This document shows positions 1 through 6,268 of a DNA stretch of 7,937 bases, in pieces (position 1 is the stretch's first letter; each line of letters starts with the position of its first letter). This DNA is from an uncultured Desulfovibrionaceae bacterium (GTDB taxonomy: Bacteria > Desulfobacterota > Desulfovibrionia > Desulfovibrionales > Desulfovibrionaceae), in assembly GCA_947037905.1 (NCBI GenBank), contig CAMQUX010000058.1, forward strand, positions 1 to 7,937, written 5' to 3'. The translations under genes and the position numbers were made by a program. Under the pieces are notes generated by a model. It ran no database searches. It was not told the DNA's origin and was given only the letters and a program-made list of their open reading frames with translations.

Positions 1-54
1 AATTGTCACGATATTATTTCTGCTGGAGCAGATACACTGGTATCAGGAGCAGCT
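1..54 (+). pseudogene. Possible C-terminal fragment of ribulose-phosphate 3-epimerase
   Basis: In the frame starting at base 1 the translation is NCHDIISAGADTLVSGAA. This resembles the C-terminal phosphate-binding segment of ribulose-phosphate 3-epimerase, where a pattern like AGAD-(hydrophobic)-LVSGSA is a family hallmark. After about base 54 the frame stops looking like the epimerase, while the frame of UvrB, one base over, becomes recognisable at LDP (53-61). Only 18 residues are visible, so the assignment rests on one short motif. It could be a genuine gene remnant, an assembly chimera at the edge, or chance resemblance. Confidence 0.3.
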
Positions 55-790
55 CGATCCTATAGTAAGTATTCGCCCAACAGAGGGGCAAATGGACGAT
101 TTACTTCATCAGTGCAACATAAGAGCAGAGCGAAACGAAAGAGTGCTTGTAACAACGCTCACAAAAAGAATGGCAGAAGATTTATCAGAATACTTTACAG
201 AAATGGGAATGCGCACTCGCTATTTGCATTCAGATATAGACACACTTGGACGCATGGCAATAATAGAAGATTTACGAAACGGACTGTTTGATGTATTAAT
301 TGGTATAAATCTGCTACGTGAGGGTTTAGATATTCCAGAGGTAGCACTTGTTGCGATACTTGATGCTGATAAGGAAGGTTTCCTTCGGTCAGCACGCTCA
401 CTAATACAAACATTTGGACGAGCAGCAAGAAATGTTCATGGTGAAGTGTATCTGTATGCAGATAAAATAACTCGTTCCATGGAACAGGCAATGGAGGAAA
501 CCAGTAGACGCAGAGAAGTGCAAGATTTATATAATAAAGAGCATGGTATAGAGCCACAAACCATTATTAAAAAAACGCAACAAGCGCTTAAAAATGCTGT
601 AGAAAAATATCTCGATCCAGAGGATAAAAAAGTTAATCCAATAATAGGAATGACCAAAAAAGAGATAGAGAAGCAAATAAAAGTGTATGAAAAAGATATG
701 CGCAAGAAAGCACAGGATTTAGATTTCGAGGAAGCCGCAAGACTTAGAGATGAAGTCGCTAAACTTCGCATGCATTATCTTCAAATATAA
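53..790 (+). CDS. uvrB: UvrABC excinuclease subunit B, C-terminal part only
   Basis: UvrB is the DNA-damage verification helicase of bacterial nucleotide excision repair; loaded by UvrA, it recruits UvrC for incision. The recognisable part begins at LDPIVSIRPTEGQMDD (53-100). It continues through RVLVTTLTKRMAEDL, RYLHSDIDT, INLLREGLDIPEVALVAILD (helicase motif V region) and RSLIQTFGRAARN (motif VI). It ends with a UVR domain (DFEEAARLRDEVAKL) that contacts UvrC. About 245 residues are present, against roughly 660-670 for the full protein, so Walker A, the beta-hairpin and the damage-binding domains are absent here. An ATG at 92 is internal to the conserved domain and is not a real start. Bases upstream of 53 do not align with the expected EQIIRPTGL stretch. 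The gene may therefore be cut by the window edge plus a junction, or be truly broken. The identity of the visible part is certain. Confidence 0.93.
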   Translation, partial: LDPIVSIRPTEGQMDDLLHQCNIRAERNERVLVTTLTKRMAEDLSEYFTEMGMRTRYLHSDIDTLGRMAIIEDLRNGLFDVLIGINLLREGLDIPEVALVAILDADKEGFLRSARSLIQTFGRAARNVHGEVYLYADKITRSMEQAMEETSRRREVQDLYNKEHGIEPQTIIKKTQQALKNAVEKYLDPEDKKVNPIIGMTKKEIEKQIKVYEKDMRKKAQDLDFEEAARLRDEVAKLRMHYLQI

Positions 791-831
791 ACAGTTCTTA
801 CAATATAAAATAGGTTTGAGTGTTTTTTAGC

Positions 832-887
832 TATGTAGTACCTTATGCAAGACCTATGCAAGACCTATGTAATGCCTATGTAAGACC
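832..887 (+). repeat. 11-bp tandem repeat in the uvrB-channel intergenic region
   Basis: Four contiguous 11-bp units lie at 844-854, 855-865, 866-876 and 877-887. The first two are identical (TATGCAAGACC) and the next two differ at one to three positions. A degenerate fifth unit (TATGTAGTACC, 832-842) lies one base upstream. The period is close to one helical turn, so repeated sites would fall on one face of the DNA. The rest of the 268-bp gap (791-1058) is very AT-rich. It includes a short direct repeat GTATAAAT (909-916, 918-925), and I see no gene or convincing terminator in it. The function is unknown: it could be an array of protein binding sites or replication-slippage product. Confidence 0.8.
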
Positions 888-1058
888 TAAAATGTTTAAA
901 TATGAATCGTATAAATAGTATAAATCATATCAATCAATACTATGTATTAAATAAATGCTAAAATGCGTATTCAGTAGATAGTAGAGTAACTTTGTAAGTT
1001 AAGGTTAAATTTAAAAATAACAAAGATGTACGGATATTAAAAATGTGAGGGCTTATAA

Positions 1059-2096
1059 GTGGGCACAAAGAAAATTACGAGCTATTACTGGGGGCTTAAA
1101 TACCGCTTAGGAGCCTATAGTACCTTTATTATAGGAATACTCTTTCTTATTCTTATTTTTTGTTTTGGTTTCTATATCTATATGGGTGTAGAAGGTTGGA
1201 ATTTTGTAGATAGTTTTTACATGATAGTAATAACAATCTCAACCTTAGGCTACGGAGAGGTGCATCCCTTATCAGATAAGGGAATGGTACTCACATCAAT
1301 ACTTATATTTTTCGGCATAGGTTGTTTTTTCTATTTAACAGCAGAATTTGCAAGATTTATCACAAACGGAACATTACAAGATGCATGGGTGAAAAGGAGA
1401 ATGAAGAAAATGATAAATAGCTTAGAGAACCATTGTATAGTTTGCGGTTATGGTAGGCTTGGTAAAGTTGTTGTAGATGTGCTTACAGGCACAGATTTTG
1501 AAGTGGTTGTAGTGGAAAGAAATAAAGAGAAAATAAAAAGATTAGAAGAAAATCGTATATTATATTTAGACGGTGATGCGAGTCGAGATGAAATTCTTTT
1601 AGATGCAGGAATAAAATGTGCTAAATATCTTGTAATAGCTCTTGCAGATGAAACTGCAAGTGTTTACTTGTCCTTAGTAGCAAGAGAAATGAACAAAGAT
1701 TTATATATAGTTGCCCATGCAAGCCAAGCAGATCATATCCCTCGTTTAAAGCTTGCAGGAGCAAATAAGGTCGTTTTACCCTATTCTTTAGGGGGTTTAA
1801 GAATGGCTCAAAATATTTTAGTACCTAATCTAGTAGATTTTTACGATTTTACACCAGAAGGGGATACAAGCATTCGCTTAGAAGAGCATACAATTCTAGC
1901 TGGCTCGAAAATTATAGGCAAAACAGTTCTAGAGCTAAATTTTTCAAAACAATATGATCTCATACTTTTCGCAATCGAAAAAGAAAATATTAAAACATTT
2001 AACCCAGCAGAAACAGAAACCGTAAGTGTTGGAGATATTTTATTTTTAATGGGCAGAACAGAAAATCAACGCAAACTAATGAAAGATTTAAAATAA
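1059..2096 (+). CDS. Two-TM potassium channel with cytoplasmic RCK (TrkA-N/TrkA-C) domain, MthK-like
   Basis: This looks like a ligand-gated K+ channel of the inner membrane, 345 aa and close in length to MthK. Residues about 22-42 form TM1. A pore helix leads into the selectivity filter TLGYG (62-66), and residues about 76-98 form TM2. A basic linker (WVKRRMKKM, 110-118) leads to an RCK_N Rossmann fold with CGYGRLGK (129-136), an acidic residue at the end of beta-2 (E153) and DGD (171-173). An RCK_C/TrkA_C domain spans about 265-345. The GTG start at 1059 is preceded by GAGG (1047-1050), 8 bases upstream. Four such pores with their RCK domains would form a gating ring responding to Ca2+, nucleotide or another ligand; the ligand cannot be read from sequence. 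A second, stronger ribosome-binding site lies inside the gene before Met118. It stands alone between 268-bp and 201-bp gaps. Confidence 0.92.
   Translation: MGTKKITSYYWGLKYRLGAYSTFIIGILFLILIFCFGFYIYMGVEGWNFVDSFYMIVITISTLGYGEVHPLSDKGMVLTSILIFFGIGCFFYLTAEFARFITNGTLQDAWVKRRMKKMINSLENHCIVCGYGRLGKVVVDVLTGTDFEVVVVERNKEKIKRLEENRILYLDGDASRDEILLDAGIKCAKYLVIALADETASVYLSLVAREMNKDLYIVAHASQADHIPRLKLAGANKVVLPYSLGGLRMAQNILVPNLVDFYDFTPEGDTSIRLEEHTILAGSKIIGKTVLELNFSKQYDLILFAIEKENIKTFNPAETETVSVGDILFLMGRTENQRKLMKDLK
1394..1412 (+). promoter_or_regulatory. Internal Shine-Dalgarno and ATG at the pore/RCK linker of the channel gene
   Basis: AAGGAG at 1394-1399 sits 10 bases before the in-frame ATG at 1410 (Met118); the in-frame ATG at 1401 (Met115) is too close to use it. 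Both fall in the linker between TM2 and the RCK domain. Initiation at 1410 would give a soluble protein of about 228 residues consisting of RCK_N plus RCK_C. The gene's own start is GTG with a weaker GAGG, so the internal signal looks at least as good. MthK is known to make a separate RCK subunit from an internal Met107. The A/G-rich motif also encodes Lys-Arg-Arg, so chance is possible. Confidence 0.45.
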
Positions 2097-2297
2097 TAGT
2101 AGTCTTGGTGAGTGACTGTTTGTTGTAATAAAATGAATTGTTTCCTCTAATAAACTATTTATTGCAAAATAATCATCTAAAATAAGTAATCCTTTAAAAA
2201 TTATTTCTAGGAAAATATAATGAAGAGTTATTTTAAATAAAAACTACTCAGAGTAAAAAAATAGTAAGAAATATAAGATAGTAGGAAGTAGACTCGT

Positions 2298-4790
2298 ATG
2301 TCCGTAGAGAAAAAACAAACAGTAGAGCCAAACCAAATTGTAAGCTCAAAAAATACTGATACTATAAAAGAGAGAATGAGTGAGCTCGCAGAAATATTAG
2401 GTGAGCATAATAGAAATTACTATACACTTGATACTCCAACAATAAGTGATGCAGAGTATGATGCACTCTTTAGAGAACTTGTAGCTCTTGAAAAAGAATA
2501 CCCAGAGCTTATAAGTTCAAATTCTCCAAGTAAGCAAGTAGGAGCAGGGTTAATAAACGACTTCTCCACCTACACGCATACGCATAAAATGTATTCCTTA
2601 GATAATGCCATGAGCACAGAAGATTTAGAGCAGTTTCATGACCGTATATGCAAAGAATTTAAAAAAACGAGCAGTATTGAAACTACTAGCGCCAGAAAAG
2701 AAAATAGCGACAGAGATGAATCGAGCGATAGAGACGAATCGAGCGATAGAGACGAATCGAGTGACAGAGATGAATCGAAAGCCAGAGACGAAAATAGAGA
2801 ACAATCAAGTATTATAAGCTACTGGGCAGAGCCAAAAATGGACGGCTTAGCACTAGAGGTGGTATACGAAGATGGTAAACTACTACTTGCTGCAACACGA
2901 GGAGATGGTGAGAAAGGCGAGCTTGTAACAGAAAATGTACGAACCATTAAAAATGTTCCACATACATTAACTCTTCCAGAAGGAATAAAGCCTCCAAAGC
3001 GTCTAGAAGTTCGAGGCGAGGTAGTAATAGCACGTGAGGACTTTTTTCTGCTAAATAGCAGACAAAGAGAGCAAGGTAATAAAGTATTCGCAAACGCCAG
3101 AAACGCAGCCGCTGGTTCACTACGTCAGTTAGATTCAAAAATAGTAGCAACACGCCCTTTGCAGTTTATAGCGTACGGGGTAGGTGAGTATAGCCAAGTA
3201 GAGAAAAGCTCAACACAAGAAGATATAATTAAAAGCCTAGCGCAGTTTGGTTTTACAATAGCACCAGATGTACGCCTTTGTAAAAATATTGCAGAGGTAA
3301 AAGAGCAGTACGAGAAAATCTTATCTAAACGAGAATCTTTTTCCTTTGAAATAGATGGTATGGTTATAAAGTTAAATAATATAGAGCTTCAAGAGGCGCT
3401 AGGTTATACTTCAAGAGCTCCACGCTTTGCACTCGCGCTTAAATTTCCAGCAGAGCAGGTAGAAACAAAACTCTTAAATATAGTTATTCAAGTGGGTAGA
3501 ACAGGTGTGCTTACACCAGTTGCAGAGCTTTTACCTGTGCGTGTTGGCGGAGTAGAAGTTTCAAGAGCAACGCTTCATAATAGAGAAGAGATTTTAGCAA
3601 AAGATATCCGTGAGGGTGATACAGTTATTATCCAGCGAGCAGGAGATGTTATACCGCAAGTTGTGCGTGTTGTAATAGATGAGAGAGACGAGCGCTCAGA
3701 GGTATTTTCTTTTCCAGAAACCTGCCCAGTCTGTGATAGCAAAGTAGTACAAGAAGAAGGTGCGGTTGCTATTAGATGTATAAACCCGAGCTGTCCAGCA
3801 ATTCTAGCAGAATGGCTCTATTATTTTGTTTCAAAGGCAGGTTTAGATATTCAAGGACTAGGGAAAAGATTTATAGAAAAACTCGTGCAAGACGGGGAGT
3901 TAAAATCTCCTATAGATATTTTTCTCTTAACAAAAACACGGCTTTTATCTTTTGAGGGCATGGGCGCTAAATCAGCAGATAATTTATTAGACGCATTACG
4001 TGATGCAAAAGAAAATGTACATCTTGCAAAATTTATAAGCGCACTCGGTATTCGCCATGTAGGCGCACAGACTGCAAAATCTTTAGCAAAATATTTTAAG
4101 AGCTTGTCAGTGTTATCGCTTGCAAAAATAGATGATTTGCGAGAAGTTGCAGATGTTGGCGAAGAGGTCGCAAAATCTATAGTGGTTTTTTTCTCTCTTC
4201 CAGAAAATATATCGCTTCTTGAGCAGTTTAAAGAAATAGGACTCTATCCTAAGGATTTACAAACAGAGCAAACAGAAGAGAAGTTATTAACGGGCAAGAA
4301 ATTTTTATTCACAGGCACACTGCCTATATCACGAGATAAAGCAGGAGCAATGGTTGAAGCACTCGGTGCAGAGTTATTATCGGGTGTTTCTAAAAATTTA
4401 GACTATCTTGTAATAGGCGAAAAAGCAGGCTCAAAAGAGGAAAAAGCAAGAAAACTCGGTATAAATATCATAAACTATGAAGAATTTTTACAGTTGTTAG
4501 AAGAACCTTCACAAGATGAACGCCCACAAGATGAAAGTTCACATAAAGTGAGTTTGCTAGACAAAAGTTTGCAAGAAGAGAGTTTACAAGAAGAGATAAA
4601 TGTGGATAAAATAACTCAGCTAGAAAAAACAGATGAAACTCAGCTAGAAAAAACAGATGAAAGTCAGATGGAAAAAACAGACGAGAGTCTGCAAGAGAAA
4701 ACAGACAAGAAAACAGAAGAGAATATAGAAGAGAAAGCAGAAGAAAAAATATCGAAAAAAGCAGCGCAGTTTTCTCTTTTCAAAAATTAG
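2298..4790 (+). CDS. ligA: NAD+-dependent DNA ligase LigA with repeat insertion and long C-terminal tail
   Basis: LigA seals nicks during Okazaki fragment joining and repair, using NAD+ to adenylate a lysine. Visible parts are domain Ia (HNRNYYTLDTPTISDAEYD, 37-55), SLDNA (100-104), the catalytic Lys180 in KMDG, and nucleotidyltransferase motifs GEVV (240-243) and EIDGMVIK (351-358). These are followed by the OB fold (QVGRTGVLTPVAEL, 398-411) and a four-Cys zinc finger (C476, C479, C494, C499). Helix-hairpin-helix repeats span about 510-630 and a BRCT domain about 661-735. All key residues are present, so the enzyme should be active. At 830 aa it is well above the usual 650-700. The excess is about 25 N-terminal residues, a roughly 50-residue hydrophilic insertion with 6-aa repeats just before the catalytic lysine, and a charged 95-residue tail ending in QFSLFKN. 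The ATG at 2298 has AGGAAG (2283-2288) upstream; Met27 is an alternative start nearer the family's usual N terminus. dapB follows after 62 bp. Confidence 0.97.
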   Translation: MSVEKKQTVEPNQIVSSKNTDTIKERMSELAEILGEHNRNYYTLDTPTISDAEYDALFRELVALEKEYPELISSNSPSKQVGAGLINDFSTYTHTHKMYSLDNAMSTEDLEQFHDRICKEFKKTSSIETTSARKENSDRDESSDRDESSDRDESSDRDESKARDENREQSSIISYWAEPKMDGLALEVVYEDGKLLLAATRGDGEKGELVTENVRTIKNVPHTLTLPEGIKPPKRLEVRGEVVIAREDFFLLNSRQREQGNKVFANARNAAAGSLRQLDSKIVATRPLQFIAYGVGEYSQVEKSSTQEDIIKSLAQFGFTIAPDVRLCKNIAEVKEQYEKILSKRESFSFEIDGMVIKLNNIELQEALGYTSRAPRFALALKFPAEQVETKLLNIVIQVGRTGVLTPVAELLPVRVGGVEVSRATLHNREEILAKDIREGDTVIIQRAGDVIPQVVRVVIDERDERSEVFSFPETCPVCDSKVVQEEGAVAIRCINPSCPAILAEWLYYFVSKAGLDIQGLGKRFIEKLVQDGELKSPIDIFLLTKTRLLSFEGMGAKSADNLLDALRDAKENVHLAKFISALGIRHVGAQTAKSLAKYFKSLSVLSLAKIDDLREVADVGEEVAKSIVVFFSLPENISLLEQFKEIGLYPKDLQTEQTEEKLLTGKKFLFTGTLPISRDKAGAMVEALGAELLSGVSKNLDYLVIGEKAGSKEEKARKLGINIINYEEFLQLLEEPSQDERPQDESSHKVSLLDKSLQEESLQEEINVDKITQLEKTDETQLEKTDESQMEKTDESLQEKTDKKTEENIEEKAEEKISKKAAQFSLFKN
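2688..2795 (+). repeat. Six 18-bp (6-aa) tandem units inside ligA
   Basis: Units start at 2688, 2706, 2724, 2742, 2760 and 2778 and encode residues 131-166. The four central units encode exactly SDRDES; the outer two are SARKEN and KARDEN. Units 3 and 4 are identical at the DNA level. Units 2 and 5 swap synonymous GAT/GAC choices relative to them, which suggests stepwise duplication with later drift. The block keeps frame and lies in a surface loop between domain Ia and the strand carrying catalytic Lys180. It should be disordered and strongly charged. Confidence 0.9.
4601..4609 (-). promoter_or_regulatory. Perfect consensus DnaA-box 9-mer inside ligA
   Basis: TGTGGATAA is the exact reverse complement of the TTATCCACA consensus bound by DnaA domain IV. 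It lies in the ligA tail, where it encodes part of NVDKI. I found no second good box nearby; a two-mismatch version is at 2954-2962. A lone 9-mer in coding DNA may be chance, so this is only a candidate site. Confidence 0.2.
4614..4709 (+). repeat. Four 24-bp (8-aa) tandem units in the ligA C-terminal tail
   Basis: Residues 773-804 consist of four 8-residue units: TQLEKTDE twice, SQMEKTDE, then SLQEKTDK. More degenerate SLQEE-type copies come before, and Lys/Glu-rich sequence follows. At the DNA level the first two units are nearly identical. This forms a flexible or helical charged spacer between the BRCT domain and the final QFSLF peptide. Confidence 0.88.
4767..4781 (+). other. QFSLF: putative beta-clamp (DnaN) binding peptide at the LigA C terminus
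   Basis: LigA residues 824-828 are Q-F-S-L-F, followed only by Lys-Asn and the stop. The consensus bacterial sliding-clamp motif is Q-L-(S/D)-L-F, usually in flexible or terminal segments. Here four of five positions match and the fifth keeps a bulky hydrophobic residue. The peptide ends a long charged linker after the BRCT domain, a fitting geometry for a tether. The motif is seen directly; binding is inferred. Confidence 0.55.
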
Positions 4791-4852
4791 TGTACGATAA
4801 AATAATTAAAGTATATAAAACAAGTAAAGACTATAATTAAGAGGATACTGAG

Positions 4853-5635
4853 ATGGTAACAGGAATAATTATAACAGGTGCAGCCGGTAGAATGGGTAAA
4901 ATGCTTACAGAAATAGCAATAAACTCTAGCGATTATGAACTACAAGGATTAGTTGAAAAAAATAAGGACGCAGCCCTTAGAGTTGCAAGCAATTGTTTTG
5001 TTTCTGAATCATTAGAAGAAGTAGTAGAGAAATGCCCAGATGCGGTAATAGTCGATTTCACAAGCCCGCAAGGAACACTCGAGCATGCAGAAATTGCAGC
5101 AAAGAACAAGAATCCTTTGGTAATAGGCACAACAGGGCTTACAGTAAAGGAAATGGAACAGTTAAACGAATTTGCAACAAAAACGCCACTATTTTGGGCT
5201 CCTAATATGAGCGTGGGGATAAATGTACTCTTACAAACAATCCCAGAGCTTGTGAAAAAATTAGGCACAGGGTACGATATAGAAATAAGTGAAATTCATC
5301 ATAATAAAAAAGTAGATGCTCCAAGTGGAACAGCGTTAAAATTAGCAGATAGTTTAGCAAATGCACGAAATTTAGACTACGAGACAGTAAAAAAGCATTG
5401 CCGAGATGGAATAGTAGGTGCACGAACAAAAGATGAAATAGGCGTGCAAACAATACGAGGTGGTGATGTAGTGGGGGATCATACAATATATTTCTTAGGA
5501 ACAGGTGAGCGCTTAGAAATAACCCACAGAGCACATTCCAGAGAAACCTTTGCAGTTGGAGCATTGCGAGCAGCCGCATGGTTAAGAGGCAAACCAGCAG
5601 GAAGATTATATGGCATGATGGATATGTTAGGATAA
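4853..5635 (+). CDS. dapB: 4-hydroxy-tetrahydrodipicolinate reductase
   Basis: DapB is cytoplasmic and reduces the DapA product to tetrahydrodipicolinate with NAD(P)H, on the route to meso-diaminopimelate and lysine. The N-terminal Rossmann loop is GAAGRMGK (9-16). DFTSPQGT (69-76), GTTG (92-95) and APNMSVGIN (116-124) follow. The substrate domain has the signature EIHHNKKVDAPSGTA (147-161) with catalytic His149 and Lys153, then RGGDVVGDHT (202-211). The length of 260 aa is typical and no key residue is missing. The ATG is preceded by AAGAGGA (4839-4845), 7 bases upstream. The 62-bp gap after ligA has no visible hairpin, so cotranscription with ligA is likely even though the pathways are unrelated. 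Confidence 0.97.
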   Translation: MVTGIIITGAAGRMGKMLTEIAINSSDYELQGLVEKNKDAALRVASNCFVSESLEEVVEKCPDAVIVDFTSPQGTLEHAEIAAKNKNPLVIGTTGLTVKEMEQLNEFATKTPLFWAPNMSVGINVLLQTIPELVKKLGTGYDIEISEIHHNKKVDAPSGTALKLADSLANARNLDYETVKKHCRDGIVGARTKDEIGVQTIRGGDVVGDHTIYFLGTGERLEITHRAHSRETFAVGALRAAAWLRGKPAGRLYGMMDMLG

Positions 5636-5702
5636 AAATAAACGCTAGTGCTGATAATTTATTGCAACGCAGGTTTTCTATTTTAGCTATTTAAAATAAA
5701 AG

Positions 5703-5722
5703 ACTTATAAGATTTTATAAGT
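5703..5722 (+). terminator. Weak hairpin downstream of dapB
   Basis: ACTTATAA (5703-5710) pairs perfectly with TTATAAGT (5715-5722) across a 4-base GATT loop, 67 bases after the dapB stop. It is followed by TCTGTTTATATT rather than a clean T run, and the stem is nearly all A-T. It may be a weak terminator or mRNA 3'-end structure for ligA-dapB. Confidence 0.3.
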
Positions 5723-5782
5723 TCTGTTTATATTAGTTAAAACATCTTTTTAGTATTTTATTTTTTAAGATAAAATTTAAAC

Positions 5783-5909
5783 GGGAATTAATATAAAATA
5801 TGTCTGTTATGATAATAATCCCTCTAATATGACGATATAGTATTAGGAAAAACTATAAAATAATAGTTTTATTATAAAAGTGATGTGAAGACATCACTTT
5901 TATTTTTTT
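5783..5909 (+). ncRNA. Candidate small structured RNA ending at an intrinsic terminator
   Basis: A -10-like TAAAAT (5771-5776) would place a start at about G5783. From there several stems occur in order. GGGA (5783-5786) pairs with TCCC (5819-5822), with some bulged extension. CTAATA (5824-5829) pairs with TATTAG (5841-5846), and AAAACTAT (5849-5856) with ATAGTTTT (5863-5870). The strong terminator hairpin comes last. No gene follows the terminator closely, which favours a free RNA of about 127 nt over a leader. There is no convincing -35 box, and I cannot match it to a known RNA family. It might instead be the 3' tail of the dapB transcript. Confidence 0.25.
5874..5909 (+). terminator. Strong intrinsic terminator
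   Basis: A perfect 13-bp stem has arms at 5874-5886 and 5891-5903 and a GAAG tetraloop. A run of seven T (5903-5909) follows directly. The A-rich 5' side means it could also act on transcripts from the opposite direction. It lies 238 bases past dapB, ending either that transcript or a separate small RNA. Confidence 0.85.
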
Positions 5910-6124
5910 AATATAATGATATAACAAGAAAAAGTTTTATTCATAAATCGATATTTCTTTTTTTTTGATTTAAGATGCGTATAATATTAGATATATTTTT
6001 TCTTAGTTGTAAATGCGAATTAAAGTGTTATTTTTTTTAAAAAAATTCTTCAATGGTTTGACGTAAAGCACTGAAATTATGTCTAAAAAAATATTTCTTT
6101 TATTTATTTTGCTTAAAATTATTG

Positions 6125-6155
6125 TTGACAAAGCGTGTAGCCAAGTAAAAATAAT
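6125..6155 (+). promoter_or_regulatory. Candidate promoter with consensus -35 overlapping the second hairpin
   Basis: TTGACA at 6125-6130 is a perfect -35 hexamer. The possible -10 boxes are imperfect in sequence or spacing: AATAAT at 6150-6155 (19-bp spacer) or TAAAAA at 6146-6151 (15-bp spacer). Both fall in the 5' arm of the hairpin at 6147-6184, so a transcript from here would start inside the hairpin and could not form it fully. Confidence 0.3.
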
Positions 6156-6190
6156 CTATGGTTTGAAAATCATAGATTATTTTTGTTTTG
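6147..6190 (+). terminator. Second strong hairpin with T tract, upstream of thyX
   Basis: Arms 6147-6160 and 6171-6184 pair perfectly over 14 bp. Two T-A pairs and a G-T pair extend the stem inward, leaving a TGAA loop. The 3' side runs into T-rich sequence (TTTTGTTTT, 6181-6189). It should stop read-through into thyX or act as an attenuator. It is the second such structure within 250 bp and suggests tight insulation of thyX-dnaA. Confidence 0.7.
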
Positions 6191-6210
6191 AGAAAAAATA
6201 GTACTTTTTC

Positions 6211-6238
6211 TTGTATAAATCTATAAATTTGGTATAAG
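6211..6238 (+). promoter_or_regulatory. Probable thyX promoter
   Basis: TTGTAT (6211-6216) and TATAAG (6233-6238) are separated by 16 bp. They lie just downstream of the terminator and would start transcription near 6245, about 30 bases before the thyX start. The -10 match is good and the -35 partial. It is the best-placed promoter for thyX and probably dnaA. Confidence 0.4.
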
Positions 6239-6261
6239 AGTAAATGGAATTTTGATGAAGC

Positions 6262-6268
6262 AAGGAGA
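6262..6268 (+). promoter_or_regulatory. Ribosome binding site of thyX
   Basis: AAGGAGA lies with its core (AAGGAG, 6262-6267) 6 bases before the ATG at 6274. It is a near-ideal Shine-Dalgarno and fixes the thyX start. Confidence 0.8.

Noticed and set aside
92..94. ATG at 92 as the start of a short uvrB-like gene
   Set aside because: UvrB similarity continues in frame upstream to base 53, no ribosome-binding site precedes it, and starting here would cut into a conserved domain.
195..557. 120-codon open frame on the minus strand
   Set aside because: It lies wholly opposite uvrB, its translation is low-complexity Leu/His/Tyr-rich, and it has no ribosome-binding site or family resemblance. It is a shadow frame.
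845..883. A 12-codon ATG frame through the 11-bp repeat, as a possible leader peptide
   Set aside because: There is no Shine-Dalgarno sequence, no run of a regulatory amino acid and no attenuator after it. The frame simply follows the repeat.
2149..2163. Perfect inverted repeat AATAAA-CTA-TTTATT after the channel gene, as terminator
   Set aside because: It has only six A-T pairs with a 3-base loop and no T tract, so it is too weak to call in AT-rich DNA.
5202..5579. 125-codon minus-strand open frame opposite dapB
   Set aside because: It overlaps the conserved dapB catalytic region, its composition is Leu/His/Phe-rich as expected from antisense of a real gene, and it has no recognisable motif.
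6060..6083. GACGTAA/TTATGTC stem as a regulatory hairpin
   Set aside because: It is a 7-bp stem including a G-T pair with no T run and no link to a start codon; such stems occur by chance in AT-rich DNA.
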